From contig NZ_FNSZ01000001.1 in the NCBI RefSeq assembly GCF_900105245.1, forward strand, positions 8,182,001 through 8,246,000: DNA of 64,000 nucleotides. Direction: 5' to 3'. Shown here one piece after another: positions 34,197 to 42,663 of this stretch; the first letter of the stretch is position 1; every line of letters begins with the position of its first letter. The DNA comes from Streptomyces sp. 1222.5 (GTDB lineage Bacteria; Actinomycetota; Actinomycetes; Streptomycetales; Streptomycetaceae). The translations under genes and the position numbers were made by a program. Below the pieces are notes generated by a model. It did no database searches, was not told the DNA's origin, and saw nothing but the letters and a program-made list of their open reading frames with translations.

Positions 34197-34231
34197 ACCG
34201 GGGTCCGCACCGACATGGTGCGGATCCCGGT
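34197..34231 (+). terminator. Strong hairpin between csp and helicase genes
   Basis: ACCGGGGTCCGCACC (34197-34211) pairs with GGTGCGGATCCCGGT (34217-34231): 15 bp with one G-U pair and a five-base loop, then TTTGTGCTGTTT. It is a convincing intrinsic terminator 22 bases after the cold-shock stop codon and 31 bases before the helicase start. Partial read-through could give excess csp mRNA over helicase mRNA. Confidence 0.75.
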
Positions 34232-34262
34232 TTGTGCTGTTTCCAGGAAGGCAGACAACCGC

Positions 34263-35864
34263 ATGTCCCGCAGGCCCCAGAAGTCGAACCGGCGAGCCTC
34301 GTCACCCCCACCGTCCTCGTCGGCGCCGACGGAATTCCGGCTGCCGGAAAGCACGACGCCCGCGCTTCCCGCCGTCGAGGACTTCGCCGGTCTCGACATG
34401 CCCGCAGGGCTGCTGAAGACCCTCGCCGCGCAGGGCGTGACCACCCCTTTCCCCATCCAGGCCGCCACCCTGCCCAACTCGCTCGCCGGCCGTGACCTGC
34501 TGGGACGCGGACGGACCGGCTCCGGCAAGACCCTCGCCTTCGGGCTGGCGCTGCTGGCCCGCACGGCCGGCCTGCGCGCGGAGCCCAAGGCACCCCTCGC
34601 CCTCGTGCTGGTGCCCACCCGCGAACTCGCCCAGCAGGTGACGGACGCGCTGACCCCCTACGCGACGGCGGTCAACCTCCGGCTGGCCACGGTGGTCGGC
34701 GGGCTGTCCATCACCAAGCAGGCCGGCACGCTGCGGCGCGGCGCCGAGGTGGTCGTGGCGACTCCGGGCCGCCTCAACGACCTCGTGGAACGCGGGGACT
34801 GCGTGCTCGACGCCGTACGCATCACCGTGCTGGACGAAGCCGACCAGATGACCGACATGGGCTTCCTGCCGCAGATCACCAAGCTGATCCAGCAGGTGCG
34901 GCCCGACGGCCAGCGCATGCTCTTCTCGGCGACCCTGGACCGCAACATCGACCGTCTCGTGCAGCGGTTCCTGACGGACCCCGTGGTGCACTCCGTGGAC
35001 CCGTCCGCCGGCGCGGTGACCACGATGGAGCACCACGTGCTCCACCTCCAGGACGAGACCGACAAGAAGGCCGTCACCACGCGCATCGCGGCCCGCGACG
35101 GCCGGGTCATCCTCTTCCTCGACACCAAGCGGTCCGCCGACCGGCTCGCCAAGCGGCTCCTGGCCGTCGGCGTCCGCGCGGCGGCGCTCCACGGCGGCCG
35201 CTCGCAGCCGCAGCGCACCCGCACCCTGGAGCAGTTCAAGAACGGCCAGGTCACCGCGTTGGTGGCGACCAATGTCGCGGCCCGTGGCATACACGTCGAC
35301 GACCTCGACCTCGTCGTGAACGTCGACCCGCCGACGGATCACAAGGACTACCTCCACCGGGGCGGCCGTACGGCCCGTGCCGGCGGCTCCGGCAGCGTGG
35401 TCACCCTGGTGCTCCCGGAGCAGAAGCGGGACGTCACGCGGCTCATGTCGGACGCGGGCATCCGCCCCCGGGCGGCCCGCGTCAAGTCGAGCGACACGGC
35501 ACTCATCACCATCACCGGCGCCCGCGAGCCCTCCGGCGTGCCCGTGACCATCGAGATCCCCCAGCCGACCGCACCCGCGGCGTCCCGCCCGAACCGCAAG
35601 GCCGGCACCGAGCCCGGCGCCCGGCCCGGTCGTCGGCGCCGCAGCGGCGGCGCGGCCAAGGCGGCGACGGCCGCGGCTGCCGGGACGGGGGAGCGGGGAA
35701 CGGACCGCCGGGCCGCCGCCGGGGCGGCAGCGGCCGGTGGCACCTCCGCGACCGGCCGCCGCCGTTCCCCCCGCAGGACGGGCGGCGGCGGGGCCACGGG
35801 CGGTGCCGCAGGCGCGGTCGGCCGTGGCTCCGACCGCCGAGGCGGCCGCCGCACCTCCTCCTAG
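34263..35864 (+). CDS. DEAD-box ATP-dependent RNA helicase
   Basis: From ATG 34263 the protein has 533 aa. After a Ser/Pro-rich N-terminus the helicase core (about 40-390) shows the Q-motif region TTPFPIQAATLP, Walker A GRGRTGSGKT, PTRELAQQ, TPGRL, DEAD (VLDEADQM), FSATL, and in the second domain ATNVAARGIHVDDLDLVVN and HRGGRTARAG. The last 110 residues are a low-complexity, Arg/Gly/Ala-rich tail that should bind RNA nonspecifically. It unwinds RNA duplexes, for example in ribosome assembly or mRNA decay in the cold. Read-through from the cold-shock gene through the intervening hairpin may supply part of its transcription. Confidence 0.95.
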   Translation: MSRRPQKSNRRASSPPPSSSAPTEFRLPESTTPALPAVEDFAGLDMPAGLLKTLAAQGVTTPFPIQAATLPNSLAGRDLLGRGRTGSGKTLAFGLALLARTAGLRAEPKAPLALVLVPTRELAQQVTDALTPYATAVNLRLATVVGGLSITKQAGTLRRGAEVVVATPGRLNDLVERGDCVLDAVRITVLDEADQMTDMGFLPQITKLIQQVRPDGQRMLFSATLDRNIDRLVQRFLTDPVVHSVDPSAGAVTTMEHHVLHLQDETDKKAVTTRIAARDGRVILFLDTKRSADRLAKRLLAVGVRAAALHGGRSQPQRTRTLEQFKNGQVTALVATNVAARGIHVDDLDLVVNVDPPTDHKDYLHRGGRTARAGGSGSVVTLVLPEQKRDVTRLMSDAGIRPRAARVKSSDTALITITGAREPSGVPVTIEIPQPTAPAASRPNRKAGTEPGARPGRRRRSGGAAKAATAAAAGTGERGTDRRAAAGAAAAGGTSATGRRRSPRRTGGGGATGGAAGAVGRGSDRRGGRRTSS

Positions 35865-35873
35865 GGATGTGCC

Positions 35874-35920
35874 CGAGCGGTCCGGTCCGCCCGCTCACGC
35901 AGCGCGGACCGGACCGCTCG
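35874..35920. terminator. Bidirectional terminator between helicase and crt operon
   Basis: A perfect 17-bp stem, CGAGCGGTCCGGTCCGC (35874-35890) with GCGGACCGGACCGCTCG (35904-35920), and a 13-base loop. It lies between the convergent helicase gene and the last gene of the leftward crt operon. Confidence 0.85.
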
Positions 35921-35954
35921 CCCGTTCCCGGTGACCTTCGCGGTCGGTGGGCCG

Positions 35955-36968
35955 TCAGCCCGGGAACCGTCCCGTGGAGCGCAGGTGCCAGCGTCGTTCC
36001 GCGTACGCCAGGTCGTCGCGCCACAGGCGTCCCGCGGCACCGCGTACGAGAGGACGCAGAGCCGGGGCCGCGCGGCGCGCCATCGCGAACCCCCGGCGGT
36101 GGGACGTGGCGACGACGGCCTCGACGACGGCCGTGCGCGGGCGGCCCCGGCCGTCGGGACCGAGAGGGGTGGCATGGGTCTCGACGACCGAGCCCTGCCC
36201 CTCCCCGTCGGTGATGCGCATGACGACCGTGCGGGGCTCGGGCGCCGTGAACACGGCACGCACGGGAACGACCAGCCGGCCGGCGACCTTGAAGGAGACG
36301 TCGACGGTGAAGCCGTCCTCCGCGCCCCCCGGGTTCTCCGGCTGGTCCACCACCGTCAGGTCGACGAACGAATAGGGGTGGAACCAGGCACCGTGCCAGG
36401 GGTCCAGCCGGTTGGCGACCACGTCCTCGGGTTCGCAGACGCCCGTGCCCACGTAGACCGCGCTGAGGGAACGGGCGAGGTCGGGACGCGGGGGCAGGAC
36501 CGGGGCGTCCAGCGGTGGTTCGTCCCCGATGTCGTCGAGCCGTACCCACAGCAGGACCCCGTCGTCGTGCACCGGAAGCGGCTGCCACCCGGCGAACGGC
36601 GTGCCGTCCAGGCTCAGACCGTGCCAGTGGCACACGAGGGTGCCGCAGCGCACCGGACTGTCCTTCAGCGGCGCGCCCAGATGGGGGCAGATCCCGGGGC
36701 CCGCCGCGGGACGGCCGTCGGCCGCACGCCAGACGACCACCTCGCGTCCCGCCACCGTACGGGCGAGGGGACGGTCGTCCCGCAGACCGCGCGAGGCGCC
36801 GACGACGTACCAGTTGCCCGACGGGCGTGCCTGGGCGCGCTTGAGCGCGTCGGCGATCAACGCGGGCTTCGCTTCGCGCCACGTGGGGCGTTGCCGCTCC
36901 CAGGAGACGGGCTGCCGGCGCAGGGAGAGCGGGAGGCGGCTCCGCCGTCCCGGCCGCATGGGGTTCAC
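35955..36968 (-). CDS. Rieske [2Fe-2S] protein of the carotenoid operon
   Basis: The 337-aa protein starts at GTG 36968, whose bases overlap the crtB stop (GTGA); AGGAGG lies four bases before. The Rieske domain (about 50-140) has CPHLGAP (Cys94, His96) and CHWHGLSLDG (Cys113, His116), the complete cluster ligands. The remaining 200 residues are beta-rich (DGFTVDVSFKVAGRLVVPV) without a clear mononuclear-iron triad, resembling the DUF5914 type found in Streptomyces crt clusters. Its place matches crtV of the S. griseus crtEIBV operon, which was described as a methylesterase; the motif seen here instead suggests electron transfer or oxygenation of a carotenoid. Confidence 0.85.
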   Translation of the reverse strand: MNPMRPGRRSRLPLSLRRQPVSWERQRPTWREAKPALIADALKRAQARPSGNWYVVGASRGLRDDRPLARTVAGREVVVWRAADGRPAAGPGICPHLGAPLKDSPVRCGTLVCHWHGLSLDGTPFAGWQPLPVHDDGVLLWVRLDDIGDEPPLDAPVLPPRPDLARSLSAVYVGTGVCEPEDVVANRLDPWHGAWFHPYSFVDLTVVDQPENPGGAEDGFTVDVSFKVAGRLVVPVRAVFTAPEPRTVVMRITDGEGQGSVVETHATPLGPDGRGRPRTAVVEAVVATSHRRGFAMARRAAPALRPLVRGAAGRLWRDDLAYAERRWHLRSTGRFPG

Positions 36969-38002
36969 GCGACCTCCTGATGTGTGTGCGGTCGTACGGA
37001 CTCCGTGGACAGGGCGGTCGGCGGTGTTGGTACCGCGCCGGCGGAGCGGTGGGTGCGGCGGGCGTCCTCGCGTGCGCGCAGCCGGGCCGCGATCACCCGG
37101 AAGAGCCCGTCGGCGGCGACCACCGCGCGTCGTCGGCGCGGAACCACGGCCCTGCGGTGCAGCACCGTGTACCCGTCCCGGGCGACGGCGTCGAGGATGC
37201 CGCTGTACAGGATGAACGCGGTACGAATGCACGGCCTGGACACGGGATCCAGCATGGCGAGACCCGGTAGCGCCTCGCGGTACACGCCCCGGGTCAGCGC
37301 CTCGAAGTCCTTCAGCGCGGCGGTGACACGCGGGTCGGTACGGCCGGTGTCCCGGCTCCAGTGGAGCAGCGCCCTGTCGACCCCGTGGGAGTCGAGCAGA
37401 TCGGCGGGCAGGTACACCCGGCCCCGGTCGAGGTCCTCGCCCACGTCCCGGAGGAAGTTGCTCAACTGGAAGGCCACGCCCAGGGCGGCCGCGTGCGGCG
37501 CGGCCTCCGCACGGGGCACGACGGTTCCCAGGACCGGGAGCATCTGGAGTCCGATGACGGCAGCGGAACCGTGCATGTAGCCGCGCAGGTCGGCGTACGT
37601 GGGGTAGTCGGTGACGACCAGGTCGGCGCTCATGGCGGCCATGAAGTCGCCGAAGTGCCGGTGGGGGATGTCGTAGCGGCGAGCGGTGTCGGCCAGGGCG
37701 AGCACGACCGGTTCGCGGCTGCGCCCGCTGCGCAGTCCGTCGGCGAGGCTCTCCCACAGCGTGGCCAGCGCCGCCACCCGCCGGCCGGCGTCGAAGTCCG
37801 GGTCGAGGGAGTCCACGATGTCGTCCGCCCAGCGGGCGAAGCCGTACAGGGCGTGCACGGCGGGCCTGCGCTCGATCGGCAGGAGCCGGGTGGCAAGGAA
37901 GTACGTCTTGCCGTGGCGCGCGTTGAGTGCCCGGCATCGGCGGTAGGCCTCGCGCAGCGTCTCGTCCGTGATGCCTGCCGCCGAGAGTTCACGGGTGGTC
38001 AT
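36965..38002 (-). CDS. crtB: Phytoene synthase
   Basis: The 345-aa protein starts MTTRELSAAG at ATG 38002, overlapping the crtI stop (ATGA). Both prenyl-diphosphate-binding Asp motifs of squalene/phytoene synthases are present: ARWADDIVDSLD (Asp60-Asp64) and LSNFLRDVGEDLDRGRVYLP (Asp186-Asp190). It condenses two GGPP head to head to give 15-cis-phytoene at the membrane face. The C-terminal 40 residues are a variable Arg/Thr/Pro-rich tail. Third gene of crtE-crtI-crtB-Rieske, translationally coupled on both sides. Confidence 0.96.
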   Translation of the reverse strand: MTTRELSAAGITDETLREAYRRCRALNARHGKTYFLATRLLPIERRPAVHALYGFARWADDIVDSLDPDFDAGRRVAALATLWESLADGLRSGRSREPVVLALADTARRYDIPHRHFGDFMAAMSADLVVTDYPTYADLRGYMHGSAAVIGLQMLPVLGTVVPRAEAAPHAAALGVAFQLSNFLRDVGEDLDRGRVYLPADLLDSHGVDRALLHWSRDTGRTDPRVTAALKDFEALTRGVYREALPGLAMLDPVSRPCIRTAFILYSGILDAVARDGYTVLHRRAVVPRRRRAVVAADGLFRVIAARLRAREDARRTHRSAGAVPTPPTALSTESVRPHTHQEVA

Positions 38003-39624
38003 ACGGCGGTCTCCTTCGTGCACGGTGACGAGGCGGGCGGCGGTGACGAGGCGGCCGGCGGTGGCGGGTGCGGTGACGACCCCGGTGCGGGCCGCGAGGA
38101 CGACGTGCGCGACGACGTGTGCGGGGAGGCGGAGGCGGGCCGGGCGACGCCGGTGATCCGTGCCGCGGCCAGCTTTCCCGACAGCAGCACGGTCGGTACG
38201 CCGACACCCGGGGTGGTGCCGCAGCCGGCCAGGACGGCGTTCTCCGTGCCGCGCACCAGGTTGCGCGGGCGGAACGGGCCGGTCTGCGCGAAGGTGTGGG
38301 CAGCCGAGAACGGGGTGCCGGCCGCATGGCCCTGCGCGTGCCAGTCGGCCGGGGTGACGAGGCACTCCTTGTCGATGGCGGCCTCGATGCCGTCGAGGCC
38401 ACGTCGCTCCAACTCCCGTAGGAGATGGGCACGGTAGCGAGGCGCGAGGTCCGTCCAGGCGCGTGCGCCGGGTCCCAGGTCGGTGTTGGGGCAGGGCGCG
38501 AGGATGTAGTGCAGGTGCCGGTCCGCTGGAGCGAGCCCGGGATCGGTGGCGGTGGGCCGGGTGATGAGCAGCGAGGGATCGCTCATCAGGTTGCCCTGGC
38601 GGGTCAGTTCGTCGAAGGTGCTGCGCCAGGCCCGGCCGAAGGAGATGGTGTGGTGGGCGAGTCGGGGCCAGGTGCGGTCGGTGCCCAGGTGCAGCACCAC
38701 GGCGGAGGGGGAGTGGCGCAGCCGCAGGGGGCGGCGGGGCCGACGACCCAGCAGACCGTAGACGACGGGCAGGTCCGGGGTGAGGACGACGGCGTCGCAC
38801 GGGATCCGCCCCTGGTCGGTGACGACCGCCGTGACCCGCTCTCCGGAGCGTTCGAGTCGTGTCACCCGTTGCCCGAAGCGGAGATCGGCGCCCGCGTCGG
38901 CGGCGGCGTCCGCCATGGCCCGCGGCAGCGCGTGCATGCCGCCCCGGGGGAAGTACACGCCGGCGACGGTGTCCATGTAGGCGATGACCGCGTACGCCGC
39001 CAGGGCCCGGGCCGGCGGCACCCCCGCGTACAGGGCCTGGAAGGAGAACACCCGGCGCAGCCGTTCGTCGCGCAGGAAGTGGCCGATGCGCGCGTCCAGC
39101 CTGCCGAACCCTCCGAGTGCCGCCAGTCGTGCGAGGTCGCCGTTGAGCAGGGCCAGCGGGGAGTCGAAGTTGGCGTCGATGAAGCGGCGGATCTGCACCC
39201 GGTAGAGCCGTTCCAGCCACGCCCGCAGTCGCCGGTAGCCCGCCGCTTCCGCGCTGCCCGCGAAGCGCTCCACCTCCGCGGCCATGGCCTCGCCCTCGGT
39301 GTGCACGTCCAGGGAGCTGCCGTCGGCGAACAGGGCTCGGTAGGCGGGGTGCAGGGGGATCAGGTCGACCCGGTCGTACAGGCTGTCGCCGACCGCCGCG
39401 AAGGCCTCGTCGGCGAGCTCGGGCATGGTCAGCACGGTGGGACCGGTGTCCAGGCGATAGCCCGCGAGGTCCAGCCGCCCGGCACGCCCGCCGGGCAGGG
39501 GGTCACGCTCGACCAGGGTGACGCGGCGGCCCGCGCCGAGCAGATGCAGGGCGGCCGACAGTCCGGAGAGTCCCGCGCCCACGACGACGACGTGATCGCT
39601 GCGGCCGGGCAGGACGCGGTTCAT
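37999..39624 (-). CDS. crtI: Phytoene desaturase
   Basis: The 541-aa flavoenzyme starts at ATG 39624, overlapping the crtE stop (ATGA). The FAD-binding fold is HVVVVGAGLSGLSAALHLLG (about 11-30) with ERDPLPGGRAG following; the C-terminal CrtI signature reads GTTPGVGVPTVLLSGKLAA. It should desaturate phytoene in four steps to lycopene. YFPRGGMHALPRAMADAA and YHTISFGRAW-like stretches are typical of the family. About 40 residues beyond the family end form a Ser/Pro tail (SPHTSSRTSSSRPAPGSSPH), unusual and probably disordered. Coupled to crtE upstream and crtB downstream. Confidence 0.96.
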   Translation of the reverse strand: MNRVLPGRSDHVVVVGAGLSGLSAALHLLGAGRRVTLVERDPLPGGRAGRLDLAGYRLDTGPTVLTMPELADEAFAAVGDSLYDRVDLIPLHPAYRALFADGSSLDVHTEGEAMAAEVERFAGSAEAAGYRRLRAWLERLYRVQIRRFIDANFDSPLALLNGDLARLAALGGFGRLDARIGHFLRDERLRRVFSFQALYAGVPPARALAAYAVIAYMDTVAGVYFPRGGMHALPRAMADAAADAGADLRFGQRVTRLERSGERVTAVVTDQGRIPCDAVVLTPDLPVVYGLLGRRPRRPLRLRHSPSAVVLHLGTDRTWPRLAHHTISFGRAWRSTFDELTRQGNLMSDPSLLITRPTATDPGLAPADRHLHYILAPCPNTDLGPGARAWTDLAPRYRAHLLRELERRGLDGIEAAIDKECLVTPADWHAQGHAAGTPFSAAHTFAQTGPFRPRNLVRGTENAVLAGCGTTPGVGVPTVLLSGKLAAARITGVARPASASPHTSSRTSSSRPAPGSSPHPPPPAASSPPPASSPCTKETAV

Positions 39625-41180
39625 GCGCGGGAGTCCTCCGAGTGCGAGGCGACCAGGGACAGGGGTGTGCCGTGATGCGGTGCGGGGGCCGTGGCGCGGG
39701 TGGCCGGACCCGTCGTCGTGGACGCGGCCTGACCGTCGGGCGGCGACGCGTGCGGGCGGCCGGCCGAAGCGCTCGCCGCGGACGGGTGCGGGTCGGCGGT
39801 CGCGCCGTTCGGCGGGGATCCCTGCGCACGGGCGCCCGGACGGTTCGCCGGGGCTCCTTCGGGCGGGCCGGCCGGACCGAGCTGCGTGCCGCCCGCCGCG
39901 GCCACGAGGAGATCCCTCAGCCGGCCCGCGCCCGCGGGGTCGAGGGGGACGGCGTCGAAACGGCGCAGGCCCTGAGCGACGAGTCGGCCGGCCTTCGCCT
40001 CGACGGTCGCCAGCGCCCCCGTGCGCCGCAGGATGTCGCGCACCTCCTCGAGGTCCGCCGGCGACAGATCGTGTTTGCCGAGCGCCCGCTCCAGCACCGT
40101 CAGGGCGAGGCGGTCCCCGGCCGCTTCCGCCCGGGCCCGGGCCAGTGCCGTCAGACACGTCGACTTGCCCTCGCGGATGTCCCCGCCCGCCGGCCTGCCG
40201 GTCTCCTCGCCGTCGAAGAAGACGTCGCCGACGTCGTCCCGCAGTTGGAAGGCCATGCCGATACGGCGGCCGGCCGAGCACAGCGCGCCCGTCGTGGCCT
40301 CGTCGGCCCCCGCCAGCGCCGCACCCAGCGCCAACGGGCGCTCCACCGAGTACAGCGCGCTCTTGAGGCAGGCGGAGCGCAGCGCCCGCAGCAGTGAGCG
40401 GGAGCCCGTGATCTGCCCCTTGAGGTCGAGGTACTGGCCCGCCACCATCTCCGTCCGCAGATCTCCCCAGAGCCGCCGCACCAGGTGCCCGGTACCGGCC
40501 GGCAGCGCCGTCCCGGCGACCAGGTCGTCCGCCCAGGCGAGAGCGAGATCCCCGGCGAGGACCGCCGCCGCCTCCCCGAACCGCCCGGCACGATCCGGCG
40601 CGACGGCCGCGCCGTACTGGGCACCGATGTCGGCGTGCAGCGCCGGCCTGCCCCGGCGGCGGGGCGAACGGTCCATCACGTCGTCCTGGACGAGCGCGCA
40701 GGTCTGCAGGAGTTCCACCGCGGCTCCCAGCCGCAGGGCCGCCACGGCCGACGTGTCGTCACCGCCGCCGCAGGCGCGCATGGCCCACCACAGCAGCTGC
40801 GAGCGGACGCGCTTGCCACCCCGCTGGGTGAAGTGCGCGACCCGCAGGGCGAGGTCGTCCGCGAAGACCGGGTCCACGGCCCGGGACCGCTCCAGCCGTT
40901 CGGCCAGTTCCTGATCCAGGACGCGACTCACGGCCGCGCGCACGTCCCGGTCGGCGGCACGGGCCCCCGCGGACCCGTCCCGCCCACCGCGTCGATCCGG
41001 TTCCGGGCGGTCGGCCGACGGCCCGCCCCGTGCGGCGTCGGACGCCGGAGACCCGTGGGAGCCGTCCGACCCACCGGGACCGCCGGAGCGTTCCCGGACG
41101 GGCGAGCGGGCCAGGGCGACCAGTCGGAAGGCGGGCGGCGGCCCGGCCTCATGGTGGTCCGTCGCCTGTGTCGGACGCAT
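39621..41180 (-). CDS. crtE: Geranylgeranyl diphosphate synthase
   Basis: The 519-aa polyprenyl synthase starts at ATG 41180 with AAAGGA seven bases before. GGKRVR (121-126), the first Asp-rich motif DDVMD (166-170) and the second DDVGD (315-319) define the active site; GDIREGKST and RRRGRPA agree. It extends FPP (or DMAPP) to C20 GGPP, the first committed precursor of the pathway. Compared with the usual 350-400 aa, about 75 Gly/Asp/Arg-rich residues are added at the N-terminus and about 85 Ala/Pro/Ser-rich residues at the C-terminus, both low-complexity. First gene of the leftward operon; its promoter lies in the 255-base divergent region. Confidence 0.95.
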   Translation of the reverse strand: MRPTQATDHHEAGPPPAFRLVALARSPVRERSGGPGGSDGSHGSPASDAARGGPSADRPEPDRRGGRDGSAGARAADRDVRAAVSRVLDQELAERLERSRAVDPVFADDLALRVAHFTQRGGKRVRSQLLWWAMRACGGGDDTSAVAALRLGAAVELLQTCALVQDDVMDRSPRRRGRPALHADIGAQYGAAVAPDRAGRFGEAAAVLAGDLALAWADDLVAGTALPAGTGHLVRRLWGDLRTEMVAGQYLDLKGQITGSRSLLRALRSACLKSALYSVERPLALGAALAGADEATTGALCSAGRRIGMAFQLRDDVGDVFFDGEETGRPAGGDIREGKSTCLTALARARAEAAGDRLALTVLERALGKHDLSPADLEEVRDILRRTGALATVEAKAGRLVAQGLRRFDAVPLDPAGAGRLRDLLVAAAGGTQLGPAGPPEGAPANRPGARAQGSPPNGATADPHPSAASASAGRPHASPPDGQAASTTTGPATRATAPAPHHGTPLSLVASHSEDSRA

Positions 41181-41246
41181 CGCGGTTCCTTTCGTCCTGA
41201 TCGCGGACAGCTCCGTTGAGCAGGCATTCGCTCCGCGCTCCGCGAA

Positions 41247-41357
41247 CGGATGCGGAAGAGGGGGCCGAAGCGCGGCGGGCGGACGGCGCATGACATTCCC
41301 TCCAGACTCGCCCGACTCGGCGACGATCGCCTGTCGCATTCGAGTGACCCGCATCCG
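41247..41357. promoter_or_regulatory. Inverted 9-bp sites in the crtE/crtY divergent promoter
   Basis: CGGATGCGG (41247-41255) recurs in the opposite orientation as CCGCATCCG (41349-41357), 93 bases apart, one copy nearer each divergent gene. GCATTCG also occurs twice (41224 and 41336). The arrangement would let one regulator serve both operons; the factor is unknown. Confidence 0.35.
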
Positions 41358-41435
41358 AAGGGGCACACGGGCGGGAACATCGGCCAGGTGCGCGATCACA
41401 GAAGCGGGCCGCAACAGCAGAGGGAGGCAGCCGTC

Positions 41436-42629
41436 GTGGAGCGGACGGATGTGGCGATCGTCGGGGCGGGGGCGGCCGGCCTTTCCCTGGCGCACCGTCT
41501 GTCGGGGCACCTGCCCGGCAGACGCATGCCCTCGGTGGTCCTGCTGGACGCCCCTCCCGGACCACTGCGCCCTCCGCGGCGGACGTGGTGCTTCTGGGAG
41601 AGCGGCATGAACCGCTTCGAAGCCGCCGTCACCGCCAGCTGGCGCTCCCTCCGGGTGCGCCCGTCGACCGGCGCGCCCGTCACCGGGGACATCTCCCCCT
41701 TGCGTTACAAGCTGATCCGGTCCACCGACTTCGAAGCCCTCGTCGACCGTGACCTGCTGCTCAGCCCCAACGTGCGGCGCCGGGAAGCGACCGTCGAAAC
41801 GGTGGAGGACGTCAGCGGGGGAGCCCAGATCCGCTTCCGGACGGCCGACGGACGGCCGGGCGTCCTGCACGCCCGATGGGTGTTCGACTCGCGCCCCCTG
41901 CACAGCGTCCCGGCCGCCCGCACCACCCTGCTCCAGCACTTCCACGGCTGGTTCGTCCGCACGGACCAGCCCGTCTTCGACCGCGACACCGCGGAGCTGA
42001 TGGACTTTCGCACCCCCCAGCCCGACCAGGGCCTCTCCTTCGGCTACGTGCTGCCCATGAGCCCCAGCGAAGCCCTGGTGGAGTACACCGAGTTCTCCCC
42101 GCGCGTCCTGACGGCGGAGGGCTACGAGGACGCCGTACGGCACTACGCCGAGGACGTCCTGCGGCTCGGCGACATCGAGGTGATCTCGACCGAGACCGGA
42201 GTCATCCCGATGACGGACGGCCCGGTCGCGCGACAGGTGGGGCAGTCCGTCTTCCGCATCGGCACCGCAGGCGGCGCCACCCGCCCGTCCACCGGGTACA
42301 CCTTCGCCGGACTGCAGCGACAGACACGGTCGATCGCGGCCGCCCTGCGACGGGGCCGCCGTCCCGTCCCGCCACCCGCCCACTCGGCACGCTCCCGGGC
42401 CATGGACGCCGTACTGCTGCGAGCCCTGGACAGCGGTCGGGTCGACGGCCCGGCGCTCTTCTCGCGGCTGTTCGCGAGCCTGCCCATGAACCGCCTCCTG
42501 CGTTTCCTCGACGGCCGAACCCGCCTGACCGAGGACCTGACCATCGGCCTGCGCACGCCGGTCGGTCCCATGCTCCGATCCGCGCTGGAACTGCCCGTCC
42601 TGCCCCGCCGCCCCTTCGACCAGCCCTGA
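41436..42629 (+). CDS. crtY: Lycopene beta-cyclase
   Basis: From GTG 41436 (GGGAGG eight bases before) the protein has 397 aa. The Rossmann dinucleotide motif DVAIVGAGAAGLSLAHRLSG is at about 4-23; PPRRTWCFWESG is a family element of CrtY cyclases, and PSTGYTFAGLQRQTRSIAAAL corresponds to the conserved C-terminal region. It cyclises both ends of lycopene to give beta-carotene, using reduced flavin without net redox change. A long in-frame upstream extension lacks coding character. First gene of the rightward crtY-crtT-crtU operon. Confidence 0.93.
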   Translation: MERTDVAIVGAGAAGLSLAHRLSGHLPGRRMPSVVLLDAPPGPLRPPRRTWCFWESGMNRFEAAVTASWRSLRVRPSTGAPVTGDISPLRYKLIRSTDFEALVDRDLLLSPNVRRREATVETVEDVSGGAQIRFRTADGRPGVLHARWVFDSRPLHSVPAARTTLLQHFHGWFVRTDQPVFDRDTAELMDFRTPQPDQGLSFGYVLPMSPSEALVEYTEFSPRVLTAEGYEDAVRHYAEDVLRLGDIEVISTETGVIPMTDGPVARQVGQSVFRIGTAGGATRPSTGYTFAGLQRQTRSIAAALRRGRRPVPPPAHSARSRAMDAVLLRALDSGRVDGPALFSRLFASLPMNRLLRFLDGRTRLTEDLTIGLRTPVGPMLRSALELPVLPRRPFDQP

Positions 42630-42663
42630 CCCCCTCCGCGCACCCCGCCTTCCTGGAGACCGC

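Noticed and set aside
38003..39220. Upstream extension of the crtB frame to 39220
   Set aside because: It runs through crtI in another frame and is Arg/Pro-rich; ATG 38002 with the ATGA overlap fits the family start.
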